Assembly: GCA_025357915.1 (NCBI GenBank)
Contig: JANYLH010000025.1
Coordinates: 1 to 41,868 of the forward strand
Direction: 5' to 3'
DNA: 41,868 nt
Source: Gammaproteobacteria bacterium
Lineage (GTDB): Bacteria; Pseudomonadota; Gammaproteobacteria; Steroidobacterales; Steroidobacteraceae
Positions 24,950-32,616 of this stretch are shown in pieces. The translations under genes and the position numbers were made by a program. A model generated the notes under the pieces. It was not told the DNA's origin, did no database searches, and worked only from the letters and a program-made list of their open reading frames with translations. The number at the start of each line of letters is the position of its first letter. Positions within the stretch are counted from its first letter, which is position 1.

Positions 24950-26650
24950 ATGCGACACCCACATGCGTTGGCCCTTGTGGCCTTGTGCCTGGCCACCAGC
25001 TTCACGGCTTCGGCCGCGACCCCGCAAGCCAGCGCCGACGCGCTGGTTGCCGATTTCGTCTACGGCGGCCTGGCCTTGACGCCGGTTGCCGCGACCAGCG
25101 CCGGTTACCACGTGCATGGCAAGCTGCGGCTCGATGGCCGCTGGGATGACTACAGCACCGCCGGCATCGGCAGGTCAAGCGAGTTCAATCACCAGCTGCT
25201 GCGCCGCCTTGATGATCTGAAGAACGCGCCGCTCGATGGAGAGCGCCAGGCGGACCTCGACATCGTGCGCGACAACGTCAATCTCAATCTGCTCGAGTTC
25301 GAGCGCATCCAGAATTTCCGCCACAACCCGACGGTCTACGTCGAGCTGGTCGGCAACGGCCTCTACAACCCCTACGTGCTTGAGTACGCACCGCTCGAGG
25401 CACGTTACCAGGACGTCGTCGCGCGCCTGCAGCGGCTCCCGGCACTGATGTTGCAGGCCCGGGCCAACCTGATCGATGCGCCCGAGATCTGGAACCGCGT
25501 GGCGCGCGAGGAGAACGACGGCAACATCGAGCTCATCGACAAGACGCTGCGCGCAGCAGCGCCCGCGGCAACGCAGGCCGCCTACGCGAAGGCTGCTGCG
25601 CCGGCCCTGAAGTCCTTGCGCGAGTTCAACGATTTCCTGGCGACCACGCTGGCGGCGAAAACCAGCGACTGGCGCATCGGCAAGGACAACTACCAGCTCA
25701 AGTGCAATTACGTCCTGCACACCGGACGCACCCCCGCGGAGCTGCTGGCGGCCGCGGCAGCCGATCTCGCCGCCACACGCGCCGAGATGGCGCGCCTGGC
25801 CGCGCCGCGCAGCGTCGAGGAGGCGCTCGCCGAAGTGGCGGCCCAGCACGCCACTCCGGCCACCTACATGGATGAAGTCCGCAAGACGCTCGCTGAAGCC
25901 ACCGCGTTTGTAAGGCAAAAAGACCTGTTGACGCTGTCGGCGGGGAGCAACCTCGCGGTTATCGACACGCCGGTGTTCATGCGCGGCATCTACGGCGTGG
26001 GTGGCTTCAACCCGGCGCCGGCGCTCGAGCCGCAGCTGGGCGCTTTCTTCTGGATGACGCCGATCCCCGCTGACTGGCCACAGGCGCGGATCGATTCCAA
26101 GCTGCGCGAGTACAACCGCTTTGGCCTGCAGCAGCTGACCATACACGAGGCCATGCCCGGCCATTTTGTGCAGGCCGAATACGCTAACCGCATCGAGCCG
26201 CGCACGCGTCGCGTGCTGCGCGCCATCTGGGGCAACGGGCCCTACGTCGAAGGCTGGGCGGTGTACACCCAGCAGCTGATGACTGAGCAGGGTTATCTGG
26301 ATGACAACCCGGCGATGCGCTTCGCGCTGCTGAAGCAGCTGCTGCGGGGGCAGGCCAACACGATACTCGACATCCGCCTGCAGACCATGGGCATGAGCGA
26401 GCAGGAAGCGCTCGACCTCATGATCAGGCAGACTTACCAGGAGCGCGAGGAGGCCACCGCGAAATACCAGCGCGCGCAGCTGTCTTCATGCCAGCTGGCC
26501 ATGTATTACGCCGGCGCCCGGGGCTGGAACGAGTTGCGCGAACACTACCGGCAGCGCCACCCGCAGGATTACTCGCTGAAGGCGTTCCATGAGCGCGCGC
26601 TCAATGAAGGCGCGGTGCCGCTCCCGACCCTGGAGCGACTGTTGCAGTGA
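24950..26650 (+). CDS. Exported DUF885 zinc-peptidase-like protein
   Basis: The 566-residue protein has a signal peptide (HPHALALVALCLATSFTASA, cut near residue 23). The DUF885 metal motif HEAMPGH is at residues 399-405 in QLTIHEAMPGHFVQAEYAN. Other family blocks are GNGPYVEGWAVYTQQLM, with the downstream Glu likely to be a ligand, RGIYGVGGFNPAPALEP and YYAGARGWNEL. DUF885 proteins resemble carboxypeptidase-type zinc peptidases; the exact substrate is unknown. ATG 24950 has GAGG 7 bases upstream; the TTG at 24938 is rejected. It is divergent from the S9A peptidase, and its stop overlaps the GTG start of the cupin gene (GTGA). Confidence 0.9.
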   Translation: MRHPHALALVALCLATSFTASAATPQASADALVADFVYGGLALTPVAATSAGYHVHGKLRLDGRWDDYSTAGIGRSSEFNHQLLRRLDDLKNAPLDGERQADLDIVRDNVNLNLLEFERIQNFRHNPTVYVELVGNGLYNPYVLEYAPLEARYQDVVARLQRLPALMLQARANLIDAPEIWNRVAREENDGNIELIDKTLRAAAPAATQAAYAKAAAPALKSLREFNDFLATTLAAKTSDWRIGKDNYQLKCNYVLHTGRTPAELLAAAAADLAATRAEMARLAAPRSVEEALAEVAAQHATPATYMDEVRKTLAEATAFVRQKDLLTLSAGSNLAVIDTPVFMRGIYGVGGFNPAPALEPQLGAFFWMTPIPADWPQARIDSKLREYNRFGLQQLTIHEAMPGHFVQAEYANRIEPRTRRVLRAIWGNGPYVEGWAVYTQQLMTEQGYLDDNPAMRFALLKQLLRGQANTILDIRLQTMGMSEQEALDLMIRQTYQEREEATAKYQRAQLSSCQLAMYYAGARGWNELREHYRQRHPQDYSLKAFHERALNEGAVPLPTLERLLQ

Positions 26651-27036
26651 CGCGGGTCGCGATCACCAAGCTCAAGGCGCACGCCGACGCGCGCGGCGTG
26701 GTGTTCGAGCCGCTGGAGCCGGAGCTGCTGGATGGCTGGCGCAACGTGCACGCGGTGATCACCGAGCCTGGCGCCGTGCGCGGTAATCACCGGCATCTGC
26801 GTGGCACCGAAATGAGCGCGGTGTACGGCGAAGCGCTGGTGCGTTACCGCGAAGGGGACCACACCTGCGACGCGCTGGTGCCCGCCGGCGAAGTATGGCG
26901 CTTCGAGTTTCCGCCCGGCGTGGCGCACGCTTTCAAGAACACCGGTGAGCGCCCGTTCGTGCTCGTGTCCTTCAACACCGAGCGGCACGATCCGGCGACA
27001 CCGGACGTGGAGCGTGTGGAGCTGATCCCGCCTTAA
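26647..27036 (+). CDS. RmlC-like cupin protein
   Basis: The 129-residue protein is a single cupin barrel. The first metal-site motif is GNHRHLRGTEMSAVYGEALVRY, and the second is FEFPPGVAHAFKNTGERPFVLVSFNTERHDP. The spacing resembles sugar-nucleotide 3,5-epimerase or isomerase relatives (RmlC, FdtA-type) used in polysaccharide biosynthesis, but the catalytic pairing cannot be verified by eye. The start is GTG 26647, overlapping the DUF885 stop. It is short for RmlC (about 180), so a binding or isomerase cupin is more likely than a true epimerase. Confidence 0.75.
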   Translation: MTRVAITKLKAHADARGVVFEPLEPELLDGWRNVHAVITEPGAVRGNHRHLRGTEMSAVYGEALVRYREGDHTCDALVPAGEVWRFEFPPGVAHAFKNTGERPFVLVSFNTERHDPATPDVERVELIPP

Positions 27037-27130
27037 GGTGCGCCCGCCGTGAGACTGTGCCGCGCACGCGTGCACACCGATCTGGCGCGATGTGTAAGCG
27101 GCAGGGTAGGGCAATTCGGCGAGCCCAGGC

Positions 27131-27584
27131 ATGTGCACCATTGAACCCAGCGCACATCGATCGAAGATCGACATCGTCCTGACGCTGGCTGGCACCACGG
27201 GTATCGTGGCGCGGGTCCTGCCGTTCCATAGCAATTGGCTAGGTCCCCACATTCCGATCAAGGCGCTGTTGAATCGCTACGCTTGGATGTTGGCGGTGCC
27301 TGCCCTCCTGGCCGTGCCCATCTGCCTGGCGTGGGCGATTAGAATCATGGATCGCCGGTTCTCGCAGCCTGTCCAGGCGCTGCAATACGCGCTGGGGGCG
27401 GGAGCGAGCGCTGTAACCCTGTTGTCGTTCGTCGCAGTGTTGACGGATAGCGAATCCCATGGCACCCAACGCTGCGCTGTGCCTATGGGGCTTTGCGGAC
27501 GCGTGGAGTATCGGCGCCTACTTTGTCATGGCCGCGTGCATGGTCTACACGGCGCAATTGTTCACGGCGTTGCGCAGGCCCTGA
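27131..27584 (+). pseudogene. Frameshifted small membrane protein gene
   Basis: From ATG 27131 one frame encodes about 110 residues with membrane segments, including IDIVLTLAGTTGIVARVLPF, YAWMLAVPALLAVPICLAWA and ALGAGASAVTLLSFVAVL. It then turns into non-membrane, low-complexity sequence. In the +1-shifted frame, from about 27444 on, a fourth segment appears, with LCLWGFADAWSIGAYFVMA and MVYTAQLFTALRRP before TGA 27584. Together they make a plausible four-helix protein of about 150 residues. The shift lies roughly between 27444 and 27480. A true frameshift mutation, a sequencing or assembly error, or two short overlapping genes are all possible. Family unknown. Confidence 0.6.
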
Positions 27585-27627
27585 GTTCGGCAAAACGCAG
27601 GTGCGCGCCCCGCATCTGCGTGATGAA

Positions 27628-28137
27628 ATGTTTCCCATGATCGACCCGTGCCCACTCCCCGAGAGCGCCTTGCTCTCTCGCTATGCGAAAGCAGGCGCCT
27701 ACACCGACTGCTATACCACGCGCATTCCCAGCCCAGTTTCTCACGCCGACTTCGTCACCGCCTTTTACACGACCCGACTCTTCAAGCTCGAACGCCTGAT
27801 TCTCCGCTGGGCTATCGCAAAATCCTCCACCGACGGTCAAGCCCGCGAACTCGCGATGGACCAACGCAGAGACTTTGCCGCCTGGACCGTGGAGGACCGG
27901 AGCGAGAATCAACTCCTGATGTGCGACCTCTACGGCCGCACCCGCTCGTGGCTGATGAGCGTACCGGAGGAAGGCGGCACGCGGCTCTACTTCGGCTCTG
28001 CGGTTCTTCCCGCCAGGCGCCCGGCGGCCGCGCCACAGACGATGGGGGTTCGCTTCAGTGCGCTGCTCGGCTTCCATCGCCTGTATTCCAGGCTCCTTGT
28101 GGGCGCTGCCCGCCGGAGTCTCCTGGCACACCATTGA
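27628..28137 (+). CDS. Uncharacterised protein
   Basis: The 169-residue soluble protein (start ATG 27628, or ATG 27637 three codons later) reads as a coherent protein: AKAGAYTDCYTTRIPSPVSH, ADFVTAFYTTRLFKLERLIL, DFAAWTVEDRSENQLLMCD, GRTRSWLMSVP, TRLYFGSAVLPARR and a C-terminal HRLYSRLLVGAARRSLLA helix. The pattern (a displaced FxxAFY/RLER helix, then a beta-sheet with WxVExRxxNQLLMxDxxGRTRSW) recalls small conserved hypothetical proteins found in many Proteobacteria, but I cannot name the family with certainty. The upstream open frame has no coding character. No signal peptide is seen. It has no clear operon partner. Confidence 0.65.
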   Translation: MFPMIDPCPLPESALLSRYAKAGAYTDCYTTRIPSPVSHADFVTAFYTTRLFKLERLILRWAIAKSSTDGQARELAMDQRRDFAAWTVEDRSENQLLMCDLYGRTRSWLMSVPEEGGTRLYFGSAVLPARRPAAAPQTMGVRFSALLGFHRLYSRLLVGAARRSLLAHH

Positions 28138-28211
28138 GCCCATGCGGCTGCTTCCAGGCGACGTAGCGCTCTTGAACCCCGTCATCGTGTGCCACGAGGG
28201 AGCGGCTCAAG

Positions 28212-28233
28212 ACACTCGGTGTCACCGAAGTGT
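28212..28233. promoter_or_regulatory. Imperfect palindrome upstream of the alcohol dehydrogenase gene
   Basis: ACACTCGGTG at 28212-28221 and CACCGAAGTGT at 28223-28233 form inverted halves with one extra base. The site lies about 55 bases before the dehydrogenase ATG, where a repressor or activator site would be placed. No regulator gene is adjacent, so its role is open. Confidence 0.35.
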
Positions 28234-28286
28234 CACTATTGCACGAGCGTGAGGCAACTTCCCGTGCATGGGCGCGGGAGACTATC

Positions 28287-29336
28287 ATGCAGCCATTCAC
28301 CAATCTCCCTGTGGAAACGCCTATGCCGCGCATGACCGTTGTTCAAGTTACCAAACCCAATGCCGGGCTCGAACTTGTCGAGCGTGACATCCCCGATCCC
28401 AAGGCGCGGCAGGTTCGTATCAAAGTGCAGGCCTGCGGCATTTGTCACAGCGACATGTTCACGGTGACCGGAGGTTTCCCGGGCATTCAGTATCCGCGCG
28501 TACCGGGCCATGAGGTGGTGGGAGTGATCGACGCCGTCGGGACAGGCGTACCGGATTGGAAGGCGGGCATGCGCGTGGGAGTGGGCTGGCACGGCGGTCA
28601 TTGCGGGCATTGCAGCTCCTGCCGGCGCGGGGATTTCATCACCTGCGCGCAAGGCCAGATTCCCGGCATTTCCTACGACGGCGGTTATGCCCAATTCATG
28701 ATTGTGCCCTTCGAGGCGCTTGCATCCATCCCGGACGAGCTCACTTCGGAAGACGCCGCGCCGCTCCTGTGCGCCGGAATCACGACCTTCAACGCGTTGC
28801 GTCACAGCGGCGCACGCACCGGTGACCTGGTCGCTATCCTCGGAATTGGCGGTCTCGGTCACCTGGGCGTGCAATTTGCCGCCAAGATGGGATTCAAGAC
28901 GGTGGCCATTGCCCGCGGCGCGGACAAAGGCGCTCTGGCCAAAAAGCTCGGCGCTCAGGAGTACATTGACAGCACCGTGCAAAACGCGGCCGAAGAGCTG
29001 ACCCGGCTTGGTGGCGCGAAGGTGATCCTGGCGACCGTCACCGATGCCAAGAGCATGAGCTCGGTCGTCGCGGGCCTTGGGATCGACGGCAAGCTCCTGG
29101 TCGTGGGCGCCTCGGGCGAGGCCATTGAGGTCTCGCCGTTTTTGCTCATCGGTGGGCGCCGTTCGATCGCCGGGTGGCCCTCGGGCACGGCGAGCGATTC
29201 CGAAGACACGCTGAAATTCAGCGTGCTCTCAAGCGTGCGGCCGATGATCGAGGTTTTCCCGTTGGCCAAAGCTGCCGAAGCCTATCAGCGCATGATGAGC
29301 GGGAAGGCGCGCTTTCGGGTCGTTATCGTACCGTAG
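28287..29336 (+). CDS. Zinc-dependent alcohol dehydrogenase (MDR family)
   Basis: The 349-residue protein is a medium-chain dehydrogenase. The catalytic zinc residues are in ACGICHSDMF and PGHEVVGVIDAVG; the structural zinc loop has four Cys in HCGHCSSCRRGDFITC. The nucleotide fold is GIGGLGHLGVQFAAKMG. It resembles cinnamyl/aryl aldehyde-type alcohol dehydrogenases that reduce aldehydes with NAD(P)H in the cytoplasm. ATG 28287 has GGGAG 8 bases upstream. ATG 28323 or 28332 would give a start nearer the first strand (MTVVQVTKP) and is possible. It is convergent with the molybdoenzyme gene, 121 bases away. Confidence 0.92.
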   Translation: MQPFTNLPVETPMPRMTVVQVTKPNAGLELVERDIPDPKARQVRIKVQACGICHSDMFTVTGGFPGIQYPRVPGHEVVGVIDAVGTGVPDWKAGMRVGVGWHGGHCGHCSSCRRGDFITCAQGQIPGISYDGGYAQFMIVPFEALASIPDELTSEDAAPLLCAGITTFNALRHSGARTGDLVAILGIGGLGHLGVQFAAKMGFKTVAIARGADKGALAKKLGAQEYIDSTVQNAAEELTRLGGAKVILATVTDAKSMSSVVAGLGIDGKLLVVGASGEAIEVSPFLLIGGRRSIAGWPSGTASDSEDTLKFSVLSSVRPMIEVFPLAKAAEAYQRMMSGKARFRVVIVP

Positions 29337-29440
29337 TGGCAGGCAGCGCAGCGTTCAACGGCCTGCATTTGCCGCCATCGCCGTTGTAGCCCCAGTCTCC
29401 GCAGCAACCCGTCACCCGCAGTGCCGTGAATTGGGGAAAC

Positions 29441-29455
29441 GCCGCCCGCGGCGGC
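29441..29455. terminator. GC-rich hairpin between convergent genes
   Basis: GCCGCC and GGCGGC form a perfect 6-bp stem around CGC, three bases beyond the molybdoenzyme stop. On the minus strand it is followed by GTTTCCCC, a weak T-tract. It may end transcription of the molybdoenzyme gene. Confidence 0.35.
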
Positions 29456-29457
29456 AA

Positions 29458-31494
29458 TTAGCCAGCCGCGGCTGCGGCCACGTCGACGCGCGCGTCATTG
29501 AAACATGCGCCGGCGGCGAGATCCGCCTTGTGCGTCGGCGCCAGCGCCGAAACCGTCTGACCGTTGGAACTGGTGCGCAGCCAGGCGCCTTTTTCGGAGC
29601 AGACCACTCCCGGGCGTACTGCCGTCGTGACGCACAACGGCAAAAACACCTCACCGAGCTCGTTCCACACGCGTACCCGCGCACCATCGGCAAGCTTGCG
29701 GCTGGCAGCGTCCTCCGGGTGCATCTCCAGCACCGGGGTGGCGTCGTTGAAGCTAAGCCCGCCAAAGGTCGAGGTGATGCGCTTGTCGGAAGCCGGTGTG
29801 ATGAGCGTCAGCGGCAACACCGACTGCAGCGGCCGGAAACCCGGCAGAGGCGCGCCGTAACGGCGGGCCAGGTCCGATGATTCCAGTTCGATCTTGCCGC
29901 TCGGCGTCATCGGCCACACATTGCGGAACAGCACCGGCTCGGCACCGTCGTACTCCATACTGAGCGCGGCATCCAGCGGCAGCTGGCTCGGCCGGTGCCC
30001 ACGCATGCGTGGATCGTTCCGGTCCAGGGCATCGTCCATCAGCTCGGTGTCGCTCGCCGTAAACGCGGCACCGTCAAAGCCGAAGCGCGCGGCCAGGCGC
30101 CGGAAAATCTCGGTGTTCGGCAGGGCGTCACCCACCGGCGCAATCACCGGCTCGGCGCGCTGCAGGTACTGCTGCCCGTAGGCAGCGTAGATGTCGGCGT
30201 ATTCGAAGTGGCTGCACGCCGGCAGGATGATGTCCGCGTAGTTCATGCTGTCGGTCATCGCGATATCAATGCCAACGGTAAACAGGTCGGGGCGCGCTAG
30301 CGCCTGCCTCATGCGATTCTGATCTGGATGAACAATCAGCGGATTGTGGTTGTAGATGAAGATCGCCTGGATAGGTGGATTCAGGGTCTCATCGAGCAGC
30401 AAGCTGGCGACATCAAGAATGTTGAAGGTGCGCGTATTTGCCGGCACGAAGCCGGCGCCCGTCAACGCATCGTCGGTCGTCGGGAAGGCCTTGCCCGCCG
30501 CCGCGACCAGTCCCCCGCCGGCGACGCCAAACTTGCCGGCCAGGGAGGGAAGCGCCGCTATTGCACGGATAGCGGAGCCGCCATTCTGGTTGCGCTCGAG
30601 GCCGTTGCCCCAGGCGATCACCGCGGGCGAGGCTTCGTGGTACCACTGTGCGAGACGGCGGATGTCGTCGGCGTCAATGCCGCAGATCGCGGCGGCGCGT
30701 TCGACCGGATACTCGCGCGCTACCGCCATGTAGGCATCGGCGCCGAGCACGTGCTTGTCAATGAAGGCGCGATCGAGCCCACCCTGGCGTTCGAGTTCCA
30801 TCGCTAGCGCGAAGGCGAGCACGACATCGGTTCCCGGACGTACCGCCAGGAACATGTGCGCCTGGTCGGCGACCTTGATGCGCCGCGGGTCGATCACCAC
30901 CAGCTTCGCGCCGTCGCGCTTCGCCGCGTTGATCTGCCGCATGAGATGCAGGTTGCAGGCCGTGGCGTTGTTGCCCCAGACAATGATCAGCTTCGCCAGG
31001 CTCACCTGTTGGAGCGGCGTGCCCGGGCAGTCGCCGAAGGTGCCGGTGTAGGCCTCCGTGCGGATTCCCCCGCACAGCGCGCTGCGATAGAGCAGCGTCG
31101 CCCCCAGCTTGTGGAAGAAACGCAGCGACATGGAATCGGCCGCCAGCATGCCCTGCGGCCCGGCGTAGTTCAGCGGCATCACCGCCTGCGGACCGTAGCG
31201 CTCGATCACACCGGCAACACGGCTGTGAATGGTATCGAGCGCCTCATCCCAGGAGATGCGCGCGTAATGGCCGTCGCCTTTCTCGCCGCTGCGTTTGTGC
31301 GGGTAACGCAGCCGGTTCGGGCCGTGCACGAACTCGGGGTAGAAGCGCGCGACCTTGGTGCAGATCGCCCCGTGCGTGATCGGGTTGGCCCGCGAGCCGC
31401 GGACTTCGACGATCTGCTCGTCAGCCACTGTCACCGTCAGGCTGCAGGTGTCGGGGCAGTCGAGCGGGCAGACGCTGGGTTTTTCGGTAGCCAT
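29458..31494 (-). CDS. Cytoplasmic molybdopterin oxidoreductase with an N-terminal [4Fe-4S] site
   Basis: The 678-residue protein belongs to the DMSO reductase superfamily. The cluster Cys are Cys9, 13, 17 and 45 (CPLDCPDTC and GAICTK). Cofactor-binding regions include RISWDEALDTI, IIVWGNNATACNLHLM, DPRRIKVADQAHMFLAVRPGTD and AWGNGLERNQNGG. The C-terminal dinucleotide-binding domain contains TLITPASDKRITSTFG and LADGARVRVWNELGEV. There is no Tat or Sec signal, so it acts in the cytoplasm. The Mo ligand lies near SALCGGIRTEAY, but I cannot say which residue it is. Substrate unknown; formate dehydrogenase-, nitrate reductase- or BisC-like activities are all possible. It follows the cytochrome c gene by 139 bases. 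Confidence 0.88.
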   Translation of the reverse strand: MATEKPSVCPLDCPDTCSLTVTVADEQIVEVRGSRANPITHGAICTKVARFYPEFVHGPNRLRYPHKRSGEKGDGHYARISWDEALDTIHSRVAGVIERYGPQAVMPLNYAGPQGMLAADSMSLRFFHKLGATLLYRSALCGGIRTEAYTGTFGDCPGTPLQQVSLAKLIIVWGNNATACNLHLMRQINAAKRDGAKLVVIDPRRIKVADQAHMFLAVRPGTDVVLAFALAMELERQGGLDRAFIDKHVLGADAYMAVAREYPVERAAAICGIDADDIRRLAQWYHEASPAVIAWGNGLERNQNGGSAIRAIAALPSLAGKFGVAGGGLVAAAGKAFPTTDDALTGAGFVPANTRTFNILDVASLLLDETLNPPIQAIFIYNHNPLIVHPDQNRMRQALARPDLFTVGIDIAMTDSMNYADIILPACSHFEYADIYAAYGQQYLQRAEPVIAPVGDALPNTEIFRRLAARFGFDGAAFTASDTELMDDALDRNDPRMRGHRPSQLPLDAALSMEYDGAEPVLFRNVWPMTPSGKIELESSDLARRYGAPLPGFRPLQSVLPLTLITPASDKRITSTFGGLSFNDATPVLEMHPEDAASRKLADGARVRVWNELGEVFLPLCVTTAVRPGVVCSEKGAWLRTSSNGQTVSALAPTHKADLAAGACFNDARVDVAAAAAG

Positions 31495-31566
31495 GGCTGT
31501 TTACCCGGGTGGCCGCGGCACGGCTCCCATTCGTGAAATGCAGGGTCCGATGTTAGTCGCCTAGTC

Positions 31567-31586
31567 GCAGCGGCGCCAGCCGCTGC
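31567..31586. other. Perfect 8-bp hairpin between the cytochrome and molybdoenzyme genes
   Basis: GCAGCGGC and GCCGCTGC flank the loop GCCA. No T-run follows on the minus strand. It could act as a weak terminator, attenuator or mRNA-stability hairpin that gives different amounts of the two products. Confidence 0.4.
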
Positions 31587-31633
31587 CGGTCTATGTCGCT
31601 GGCCATGGCCCCAGGATCGCTCATGAAGTGGCT

Positions 31634-32605
31634 CTATGGCTCCAGTGACGCCGCATAGGCAGCAACGGCGATCATGTCGCCGATGCTCAGACTCTCCACC
31701 ACCGCGCGCATGGGTTGCCCGGCCGGTCCGGCGCGCGCACCGGTCCTGAAGGCGAAGAGTTGTCGCAGCAGATAGGTTGGTGATCGCCCCGCGAGCCGCG
31801 GAAACAGTGCCATGCCCTGGAGGTCTTGGCCGTGGCACGCGACGCACGCGACCGTCAGGCCGCCTGCGCCGCTGCGGGCGATGGCCTTGCCGCGCCCGAT
31901 ACTGCCTGGTGGCACGTACGCCACGTAACGCATGCTGTCGTCGCGATGTTCGTGGCGGACCGGGTCCGGCGCGAATTCCAGCAGCCGCTCGCCAAGCGGC
32001 TCCTCGCCGCCACCCGGAATCGCCGCGTACACCGAGCCGACTACGCGCGCACGCGGCACACGTGCGCGCTCGAGCACCCGGACATGGGATTGCAGATGTT
32101 GCTGAGAGAAATATGCCGCGGCCGCTGCCACCTCTTCGCTCGTGGCATGCGCTGCAACCTGGATCATTCGATCCGAGGGACGGTAGCTCGCCGGCCACGC
32201 GCCGCGCCGCGCGCCGCTCTTGAAATCGGCCACCTGCTGGATGATGTAGGCGGCGGGGAGCCCGGCCAGCGAGGCATTCTCAGGACGCCCCTGGCCGCCG
32301 GGCGTATGGCAGAAACCGCAGGCGTACACATCAGGTGCCCGGCCGCGCGCGACCACATCGGGCATTGCCGAGTGCGTCTGCGGAAACCAGTCCGGTGCGG
32401 AAAACAGATCGTTGAGCTGCGCTTCGGTAAATGTGACGCGGCTGCGCGGCACATGCAGCGGCTTGACGCGGTCGAACAGCGGAGTCACCGCTGGCGGCGG
32501 CGCGTTCATCGGAAACAGCCACGCCGGCACCGTCACCGCCGTGGCATTGCTGGCACTGGCCGCAAGCGCGGCGCAGGCGGTGATCATCGCGACCAGAATA
32601 CGCAT
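31634..32605 (-). CDS. Exported diheme cytochrome c (c4/c553-like)
   Basis: The 323-residue protein has a signal peptide (MRILVAMITACAALAASASN). Two heme c sites are present: CGFCH at residues 96-100 and CVACH at 254-258. Each is followed by a likely axial Met region, SDRMIQVAAHAT and GQPMRAVVESLSIGDMIAVAAYAASL, the normal ending of a class I cytochrome c domain. Two such domains in tandem suggest a soluble periplasmic c4-type electron carrier; a domain-length insertion near residues 170-235 makes it longer than usual (about 200). It lies directly after the esterase gene and could donate electrons to the aa3 oxidase. ATG 32605 is preferred over an upstream TTG. Confidence 0.85.
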   Translation of the reverse strand: MRILVAMITACAALAASASNATAVTVPAWLFPMNAPPPAVTPLFDRVKPLHVPRSRVTFTEAQLNDLFSAPDWFPQTHSAMPDVVARGRAPDVYACGFCHTPGGQGRPENASLAGLPAAYIIQQVADFKSGARRGAWPASYRPSDRMIQVAAHATSEEVAAAAAYFSQQHLQSHVRVLERARVPRARVVGSVYAAIPGGGEEPLGERLLEFAPDPVRHEHRDDSMRYVAYVPPGSIGRGKAIARSGAGGLTVACVACHGQDLQGMALFPRLAGRSPTYLLRQLFAFRTGARAGPAGQPMRAVVESLSIGDMIAVAAYAASLEP

Positions 32606-32616
32606 TGCGCGCAACA

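Noticed and set aside
29458..32605. Direct electron transfer from the molybdoenzyme to the neighbouring cytochrome c
   Set aside because: The molybdoenzyme lacks a Tat or Sec signal while the cytochrome is exported, so they are on opposite sides of the membrane.
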